A stretch of DNA of 64,000 bases, taken from assembly GCA_035048485.1 (NCBI GenBank), contig CM068583.1, positions 25,478,841 through 25,542,840 on the forward strand. Direction: 5' to 3'. The stretch's first letter is position 1; each line of letters opens with the position of its first letter. Shown here piece after piece: positions 55,586 to 64,000 of the stretch. The position numbers and the translations under genes were made by a program. Origin of the DNA: Pteria penguin (taxonomy: Eukaryota; Mollusca; Bivalvia; Pterioida; Pteriidae). Below the pieces are notes generated by a model, which saw only the letters and a list, made by a program, of their open reading frames with translations, ran no database searches and was not told the origin of the DNA.

Positions 55586-57579
55586 TTATTATTATTTTTA
55601 TTCTTAGCACTTTTTTGACTGCAATTTTCTCAGAAACGGCTTCACTGTCAACAATTTTGTTCTCTTTTTGTTACTGAAAAAGCAAATCCTGATAGATTTA
55701 AAAGAAAATTTTGCTAAAATTCAAGTTCTAAGTAAAGTTATATAACAGTTTGTAATTTTTAAAATCTCTCAAGTATAACTTTTATTATGCAAGCTAGATT
55801 CCTGAAATTTTCTCTATGATGTTGTACAGGTATAGTTCTTGACACCCGAGTTAACGCCGATTAGGTAACTATTATAGTTAAGGCGCTATAAGGGTTTAAA
55901 ATTTTCAACTTATTACGTAATTTTAAAAAACTTTTATTTTAAGCTCTAGGGCTGCAAAAGTATTGCCAAACGATTTGGAGGGTCAATATAAGGGTAAAAA
56001 CAGTTATTTCAAAATTTTAAATTCATTTTTGAGAAGGTTTTAAATTTTCTCAAATAAAATGTTTATTATTTAAGCTAGACTCCCCAAATTTTCTTTATAA
56101 TGTTGTACAGGTGTAGATCTTGACAACCAACTTAACGCCGATTATGTAACTTTTACGGTAAAGGCGCTATTTGTGTTTAAAGTTTTTAAACTCATTACGT
56201 AACTTTAAAACTTTTTTATTTTAGGACCTACCGTTAAAAAAATATTACAAAACGATTTAGAATGTCAATTTCATGGTGTAAGAGGTTTTTAAAATATTTT
56301 TTATCCATTTTTAATTGAGAAATTTAAGATTTTCACAAATTTGATTAGTTACGTAATTGCTTCATAACTTGCTTATTTTTCGTCATATGATCAAGAAAAA
56401 ACCATACAGCACGTGAGAAGGGTTTATTCTTTTAAATGATATTTTCAAAAACATCGAAATATTTGCCCCCTTCCCTCTAGCGTGCGTAGACCCTATCGAG
56501 AGAGGGTCTTAAATCGCCGACATTTTACCCCGATTTTTCAATTCCATTTTCCGAAAAACGGATTTTTCTACAAATTTTATATTGTAGCTATAGATTGTCA
56601 AAGACACCGTTACCCGTTTAAGTAAAAAAAAATTCAAAAATAAAAGTTTTCAAAAACATTACATAACAATTAGTTAAATTTTAAATTCTCCGCCATACAG
56701 CGTTATTTTTAATGCTACACTATCCAAATTTAAACTATCATATTCTCTAGGTTCATATCTTTAAAAAATTCATCGGCCGATAATATCTATCTTTTTTAGT
56801 TTGGCCGCTATTTCAATTTAAAGTTTTTAAATAATTACGTAATTTGCAAAAACATTTTATTTTTAGTCTTATCGTTTCCAGAACTTCACCAAACGATTTT
56901 CCGTACCGATTTCAGTATGAAACATGTTTCTCAGTATTTGAAAGTGAGCGATTTAAAGGATTTTTAAAAAAAAATACCTTATTTGCGTAACTTTCATGTT
57001 TTTTCTTATTTGTCGTATTAACAAAGTATAAAAAGGAGAGTTTGAGAATGTATTTTGAATTCGAATTCTTAAACAAAAATCACATTTTTTGCCCTCTACC
57101 CGCTACTGATGAACAAGGCAATAAAAAAATCTTGTCCGAGCGTCGGGATTACATCTAAGAGAAGCGCGGTGAATTTCCTTTGCTAAATACTGATTTCAAA
57201 CGCGTATGATAGTGACGGGGAAAGCGCAGTAACTCGCGATTAATTCAATCGCGATTAATTCAATCGAGAGTTACGGCGCTTTGTCCGTGGAATGTTTAAT
57301 CGACTGTTATAATGGAGAGCCGTAATATGTATGATTTCTTTAACTTGATTTTCGATTTATTTCCTCTAGATAATACTTTTTTCAATTTTAATTATTAATT
57401 AATTTGATTGCTTGACGGTTTTTTTTTTTTTGGGGGGGGGTTATTTTTGTGTGTAAAGTACATTTAAGTCATTCTCCTGATCTTTTTTCTTTCTTTCCTT
57501 CGTTCTATCTACTTATTTTTCTTTTTTCTTTCGAGAGAGGAAGACCCGCCCTGTTGCCTCGGCAACAGGTAAGCTCTAG
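55586..57579 (+). mobile_element. Unit U19: long type A unit
   Basis: A 1994-bp three-block unit without a 5' cassette. It is nearly identical to U21 (59736-61739) and close to U22, sharing TTCTCTATGATGTTGTACAG and GGTATAGTTCTTGACACCCG. G8 lies near 57431. CTAG lies at 57576-57579. Confidence 0.8.
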
Positions 57580-57706
57580 TTAGGGTCTTCCGATTCCATC
57601 GGAAGACCCTTCTGTTATTGTAAGGTTTTTTCTTTACATTTGTTATTATTAGGGTCTTCCGATTCCATCGGAAGACCCTTCTGTTATTGTGAGGTTTTTT
57701 CTTTAC

Positions 57707-57752
<46 letters not shown>

Positions 57753-59735
57753 TTTATTCCAATCACTTTTTTTGGGTGCAATTTTCTCAGAAACGGCTTC
57801 AATGTCAACATTTTTGTTCTCCTTTACTTACTAATAAAGCAAAACTTGATAGATTTAAAAGAAAATTTTGCTAAAATTCAAGATCTAAGAAAAGTTACGT
57901 AACAGTTTCTAATTTTTAAAATCTCTAAAGTATAACTTTTATTATGCAAGCTAGATTCCTCAAATTTTCTGTTTGATGTTGTACAGGTGTAGTTTCTTGA
58001 CATCCGAATTAACGCCGATTAGGTAACTATTATAGCTAAGACGCTGTAAAGGTTTAAAATTTTCAACTTATTACGTAATTTCAAAAAACTTTTATTTTAA
58101 GCTTTAGGGCTGCAAAAATATTGCCAAACGATTTAGAGGGTCAATATAAGGGTAAAAACAGTTATTTTAAAAATTTAAATTCATTTTTAAGTAGGTTTTA
58201 AATTTTCTTTAATAAAATGTTTATTATTTAAGCTAGACTCCTCAAATTTTCTTTATAATGTTGTACAGGTGTAGATCTTGACAACCAACTTAACGCCGAT
58301 TATGTAACTTTTACGGTAAAGGCGCTATTTGTGTTTAAAGTTTTTAAACTCATTACGTAACTTTAAAACTTTTTTATTTTAGGTATTAGCGTTAAAAAAA
58401 ATATTACAAAACGATTTAGAATGTCAATTTCATGGTGTAGGAGGTTTTTAAAATATTTTTTATCCATTTTTAATTGAGAAATTTAAGATTTTCACAAATT
58501 TGGTTAGTTACGTAATTGCTTCATAACTTGCTTATTTTTCGTCATATGATCAAGAAAAAACCATACAGCACGTGAGAAGGGTTTTCTCTTTTAAATGATA
58601 TTTTCAAAAACATCGTAATATTTGCCCCCTTCCCTCTAGCGTGCGCAGACCCTATCGAGAGAGGGTCTTAAATCGCCGAAATTTCACCCCGATTCTTCAA
58701 TTCCATTTTCAGAAAAACGGATTTATCTACATACTTTATATTTTCGGTATAGACTCTCGAAGACACTGTTACCCGTTTAAGAAAAAAAAATTTCAAAAAT
58801 AAAAGTTTTCAAAAACATTACATAACAATTAGTTAAATTTTAAATTCTCCACCATACAGCGTTATTTTAAATGCTAGAGTATTCAAATTTTATTTGTCAT
58901 AATCTCTAGGTTCATATCTTTAAAAAATTCATCGGCCGATAATATCTATCTTTTTTAGTTTGGCCGCTATTTCAATTTAAAGTTTTTAAATAATTACGTA
59001 ATTTGCAAAAACATTTTATTTTTAGTCTTATCGTTTCCAAAACATCACCAAACGATTTTCCGTATCGATTTTAGTATGAAACATCTTTCTCAGTATTTGA
59101 AAGTGAGCGATTTAAAGGATTTTGAAAAAAATACCTTATTTGCGTAACTTTCATGTTTTTTCTTATTTGTCGTATGAACATAGTATAAAAAGGAGAGTTT
59201 GAGAATGTATTTTGAATTCGAATTCTTAAACAAAAATCACATTTTTTGCCCTCTACCCGCTACTGAAGAACAAGGCAATAAAAAAATATTGTCCGAGCGT
59301 CGGCATTACATCTAAGAGAAGCGCGGTGAATTTCCCTTGCTAAATACCGACTTCAAACGTGTATGATAGTCACGGGGAAAGCGCAGTAACTCGTGATTAA
59401 TTCAATCGCGATTAATTCAATCGAGAGTTACGGCGCTTTGTCCGTGGAATATTTAATCGACTGTTATAATGGAGAGCCGTAATATGTATGATTTCTTTAA
59501 CTTGATTTTCGATTTATTTCCTCTAGATAATACTTTTTTCAATTTTAATTATTAATTAATTTGATTGCTTGAGGGTTTTTTTTGGGGGGGGGGGGGGGAT
59601 TTTTGTGTGTAAAGTACATTTAAGTCATTCTCCTGATCTTTTTTCTTTCTTTCCTTCTTTCTATCTACTTATTTTTCTTTTTTCTTTCGAGAGAGGAAGA
59701 CCCGCCCTGTTGCCTCGGCAACAGGTAAGCTCTAG
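57580..59735 (+). mobile_element. Unit U20: long type A unit with two 5' cassettes
   Basis: A 2156-bp unit. The 5' hairpins are at 57583-57609 and 57652-57678, followed by a long (TTA)n. The body matches U1 and U6. A G16 tract lies near 59584-59599. CTAG lies at 59732-59735. Confidence 0.8.
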
Positions 59736-61739
59736 TTATTATTATTATTATTATTATTTTTATTCTTAGCACTTTTTTGACTGCAATTTTCTCAGAAACG
59801 GCTTCACTGTCAACAATTTTGTTCTCTTTTTGTTACTGAAAAAGCAAATCCTGATAGAGTTAAAAGAAAATTTTGCTAAAATTCAAGTTCTAAGTAAAGT
59901 TATATAACAGTTTGTAATTTTTAAAATCTCTCAAGTATAACTTTTATTATGCAAGCTAGATTCCTGAAATTTTCTCTATGATGTTGTACAGGTATAGTTC
60001 TTGACACCCGAGTTAACGCCGATTAGGTAACTATTATAGTTAAGGCGCTATAAGGGTTTAAAATTTTCAACTTCTTACGTAATTTTAAAAAACTTTTATT
60101 TTAAGCTCTAGGGCTGCAAAAGTATTGCCAAACGATTTGGAGGGTCAATATAAGGGTAAAAACAGTTATTTCAAAATTTTAAATTCATTTTTGAGAAGGT
60201 TTTAAATTTTCTCAAATAAAATGTTTATTATTTAAGCTAGACTCCCCAAATTTTCTTTATAATGTTGTACAGGTGTCGATCTTGACAACCAACTTAACGC
60301 CGATTATGTAACTTTTACGGTAAAGGCGCTATTTGTGTTTAAAGTTTTTAAACTCATTACGTAACTTTAAAACTTTTTTATTTTAGGTCCTAGCGTTCAA
60401 AAAATATTACAAAACGATTTAGAATGTCAATTTCATGGTGTAAGAGGTTTTTAAAATATTTTTTATCCATTTTTAATTGAGAAATTTAAGATTTTCACAA
60501 ATTTGATTAGTTACGTAATTGCTTCATAACTTGCTTATTTTTCGTCATATGATCAAGAAAAAACCATACAGCACGTGAGAAGGGTTTATTCTTTTAAATG
60601 ATATTTTCAAAAACATCGAAATATTTGCCCCCTTCCCTCTAGCGTGCGTAGACCCTATCGAGAGAGGGTCTTAAATCGCCGAAATTTTACCCCGATTTTT
60701 CAATTCCATTTTCCGAAAAACGGATTTTTCTACAAATTTTATATTGTAGCTATAGATTGTCAAAGACACCGTTACCCGTTTAAGTAAAAAAAAATTCAAA
60801 AATAAAAGTTATCAAAAACATTACATAACAATTAGTTAAATTTTAAATTCTCCGCCATACAGCGTTATTTTTAATGCTACACTATCCAAATTTAAACTAT
60901 CATATTCTCTAGGTTCATATCTTTAAAAAATTCATCGGCCGATAATATCTATCTTTTTTAGTTTGGCCGCTATTTCAATTTAAAGTTTTTAAATAATTAC
61001 GTAATTTGCAAAAACATTTTATTTTTAGTCTTATCGTTTCCAGAACTTCACCAAACAATTTTCCGTACCGATTTCAGTATGAAACATGTTTCTCAGTATT
61101 TGAAAGTGAGCGATTTAAAGGATTTTTAAAAAAAATACCTTATTTGCGTAACTTTCATGTTTTTTCTTATTTGTCGTATTAACAAAGTATAAAAAGGAGA
61201 GTTTGAGAATGTATTTTGAATTCGAATTCTTAAACAAAAATCACATTTTTTGCACTCTACCCGCTACTGATGAACAAGGCAATAAAAAAATCTTGTCCGA
61301 GCGTCGGGATTACATCTAAGAGAAGCGCGGTGAATTTCCTTTGCTAAATACCGATTTCAAACGCGTATAATAGTGACGGGGAAAGCGCAGTAACTCGCGA
61401 TTAATTCAATCGCGATTAATTCAATCGAGAGTTACGGCGCTTTGTCCGTGGAATGTTTAATCGACTGTTATAATGGAGAGCCGTAATATGTATGATTTCT
61501 TTAACTTGATTTTCGATTTATTTCCTCTAGATAATACTTTTTTCAATTTTAATTATTAATTAATTTGATTGCTTGACGGTTTTTTTTGGGGGGGGGGGGG
61601 TTATTTTTGTGTGTAAAGTACATTTAAGTCATTCTCCTGATCTTTTTTCTTTCTTTCCTTCGTTCTATCTACTTATTTTTCTTTTTTCTTTCGAGAGAGG
61701 AAGACCCGCCCTGTTGCCTCGGCAACAGGTAAGCTCTAG
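59736..61739 (+). mobile_element. Unit U21: long type A unit
   Basis: A 2004-bp three-block unit without a 5' cassette and nearly identical to U19. G13 lies near 61588-61600. The 3' end is standard, with CTAG at 61736-61739. Confidence 0.8.
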
Positions 61740-63812
61740 TTAGGGTCTTCCGATTCCATCGGAAGACCCTTCTGTTATTGTGATGTTTTTTCTTTACATT
61801 TGTTATTATTATTATTATTATTATTTTTATTCTTAGCACTTTTTTGACTGCAATTTTCTCAGAAACGGCTTCACTGTCAACATTTTTGTTCTCTTTTTCT
61901 TACTGAAAAAGCAAATCCTGATAGAGTTAAAAGAAAATTTTGCTAAAATTTAAGTTCTAAGTAAAGTTATATAACAGTTTGTAATTTTTAAAATCTCTCA
62001 AGTATAACTTTTATTATGCAAGCTAGATTCCTGAAATTTTCTCTTTGATGTTGTACAGGTATAGTTCTTGACATCCAAGTTAACGCCGATTAGGTAACTA
62101 TTATAGTTAAGGCGCTATAAGAGTTTAAAATTTTCAACTTATTACGTAATTTTAAAAAAACTTTTATTTTAAGCTGTTGGGCTGCAAAAATATTGCCAAA
62201 CGATTTGGAGGGTCAATATAAGGGTAAAAACAGTTATTTCAAAATTTTAAATTCATTTTTGAGAAGGTTTTAAATTTTCTCGAATAAAATGTTTATTATT
62301 TAAGCTAGACTCCCCAAATTTTCTTTATAATATTGTACAGGTGTAGATCCTGACAACCAACTTAACGCCGATTACGTAACTTTTACGGTAAAGGCGCTAT
62401 TTGTGTTTAAAGTTTTTAAACTGATTACGTAACTTTAAAACTTTTTTATTTTAGGACCTACCGTTAAAAAAATATTACAAAACGATTTAGAATGTCAATT
62501 TCATGGTGTAAGAGGTTTTTAAAATATTTTTTATCCATTTTTGATTGAGAAATTTAAGATTTTCACAAATTTGGTTAGTTACGTAATTGCCTCATAACTT
62601 GCTTATTTTTCGTCATATGATCAAGAAAAAACCATACAGCACGTGAGAAGGGTTTACTCTTTTAAATGATATTTTCAAAAACATCGAAATATTTGCCCCC
62701 TTCCCTCTAGCGTGCGTAGACCCTATCGAGAGAGGGTCTTAAATTGCCGAAATTTCACCCCGATTTTTCAATTCCATTTTCTGAAAAACGGATTTTTCTA
62801 CAAATTTTATATTGTAGCTATAGATTGTCACAGACACCGTTACCCGTTTAAGTAAAAAAAAAATTCAAAAATAAAAGTTTTCAAAAACATTACATAACAA
62901 TTAGTTAAATTTTAAATTCTCCGCCATACAGCGTTATTTTTAATGCTACACTATCCAAATTTGAACTATCATATTCTCTAGGTTCATATCTTTAAAAAAT
63001 TCATCGGCCGATAATATCTATCTTTTTTAGTTTGGCCGCTATTTCAATTTAAAGTTTTTAAATAATTACGTAATTTGCAAAAACATTTTATTTTTAGTCT
63101 TATCGTTTCCAGAACTTCACCAAACGATTTTCCGTACCGATTTCAGTATAAAACATGTTTCTCAGTATTTGAAAGTGAGCGATTTAAAGGATTTTTTAAA
63201 AAAATACCTTATTTGCGTAACTTTCATGTTTTTTCTTATTTGTCGTATTAACAAAGTATAAAAAGGAGAGTTTGAGAATGTATTTTGAATTCGAATTCTT
63301 TAACAAAAATCACATTTTTTGCACTCTACCCGCTACTGATGAACAAGGCAATAAAAAAATCTTGTCCGAGCGTCGGGATTACATCTAAGAGAAGCGCGGT
63401 GAATTTCCTTTGCTAAATACCGACTTCAAACGTGTTTGATAGTCACGGGGAAAGCGCAGTAACTCGCGATTAATTCAATCGCGATTGATTCAATCGAGAG
63501 TTACGGCGCTTTGTCCGTGGAATGTTTAATCGACTGTTATAATGGAGAGCCGTAATATGTATGATTTCTTTAACTTGATTTTCGATTTATTTCCTCTAGA
63601 TAATACTTTTTTCAATTTTAATTATTAATTAATTTGATTGCTTGACGGTTTTTTTTTTGGGGGGGGGGGGGGGGTATTTTTGTGTGTAAAGTACATTTAA
63701 GTCATTCTCCTGATCTTTTTTCTTTCTTTCCTTCGTTCTATCTACTTATTTTTCTTTTTTCTTTCGAGAGAGGAAGACCCGCCCTGTTGCCTCGGCAACA
63801 GGTAAGCTCTAG
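61740..63812 (+). mobile_element. Unit U22: long type A unit with one 5' cassette
   Basis: A 2073-bp unit. The 5' hairpin is at 61743-61769. The body is close to U19 and U21. A G16 tract lies near 63659-63674. CTAG lies at 63809-63812. Confidence 0.8.
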
Positions 63813-64000
63813 TTATTATTATTATTATTATTTTTATTCTTAGCACTTTTTTGACTGCAATTTTCTCAGAAACGGCTTCACTGTCAACAATTTTGTTCTC
63901 TTTTTGTTACTGAAAAAGCAAATCCTGATAGAGTTAAAAGAAAATTTTGCTAAAATTCAAGTTCTAAGTAAAGTTATATAACAGTTTGTAATTTTTAAAA
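63813..64000 (+). mobile_element. 5' start of a further long unit (partial)
   Basis: (TTA)n follows the previous CTAG without a 5' cassette. Then come TTTTCTCAGAAACGGCTTCA and the start of block 1, as in U19 and U21. The array therefore continues beyond the window. Confidence 0.75.

Overview
The window looks like AT-rich, repeat-dominated nuclear DNA of a marine invertebrate, most likely a bivalve mollusc. That assignment is an inference. It rests on long microsatellites, the absence of any bacterial gene organisation, an interspersed repeat opening AGCTCACCTGAG and closing CTCAGGTGAGCGATATAGGC that I associate with bivalve genomes, and a Helitron2/Helentron-type transposon protein. I see no confident host gene, rRNA or tRNA.

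Layout. Positions 1-28976 and 49682-64000 are a head-to-tail array of about 1.7-2.5 kb units, all on the + strand. Almost every unit ends with the same 40-bp block: GAAGACCC, a 9-bp hairpin (CCTGTTGCC / GGCAACAGG), a 6-nt spacer, then CTAG followed by TTATTA. That is the 3' architecture of Helitron-superfamily rolling-circle elements. Many units start with a 27-nt hairpin (GGGTCTTCCGAT / ATCGGAAGACCC) in a cassette of about 66-74 bp that leads into a (TTA)n microsatellite. GGGTCTTCC near the 5' end and GGAAGACCC near the 3' end form subterminal inverted repeats, as in Helentrons and their non-autonomous HINE derivatives. Units come in long (three internal blocks) and short (two blocks) forms, and with four 3' tails: A (poly-T/poly-G tract), B (a roughly 370-bp tail without poly-G), an A/B hybrid, and C (a different terminal hairpin). 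I number complete units U1 to U22 from left to right.

Between the two halves of the array lies one unit of 22.3 kb (U15, 27339-49681). It starts as an ordinary unit, carries a nested 151-bp MITE, departs from the array at about 28977, and ends at 49681 with the array's own 3' terminus. Inside are about 9.5 kb of non-coding DNA packed with other repeats: MITEs, degenerate tandem repeats and a 145-bp minisatellite inside a bivalve-type interspersed element. After that comes the only substantial coding region, 38492-46707. It encodes a Helentron protein in three overlapping frames: ORF1 (protease-like domain, OTU protease, Lys-rich repeats, Cys-rich DUF6570-like region, HUH/Y2 Rep nuclease), ORF2 (PIF1-type helicase plus the start of an AP-like endonuclease) and ORF3 (the rest of the endonuclease). 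Two decayed tandem copies of the endonuclease segment follow.

Interpretation (inference). A probable autonomous Helentron, now carrying two frame changes, sits in the same array as more than 20 short derivatives that share its 3' end. Rolling-circle read-through past the 3' terminator, or unequal exchange in the (TTA)n junctions, would both produce such an array. The array further contains features I cannot match to a described family: a 22-bp subterminal hairpin, a reading frame of up to 67 codons kept open in several unit classes, variable numbers of 5' cassettes, and two unrelated terminal hairpins in one array.
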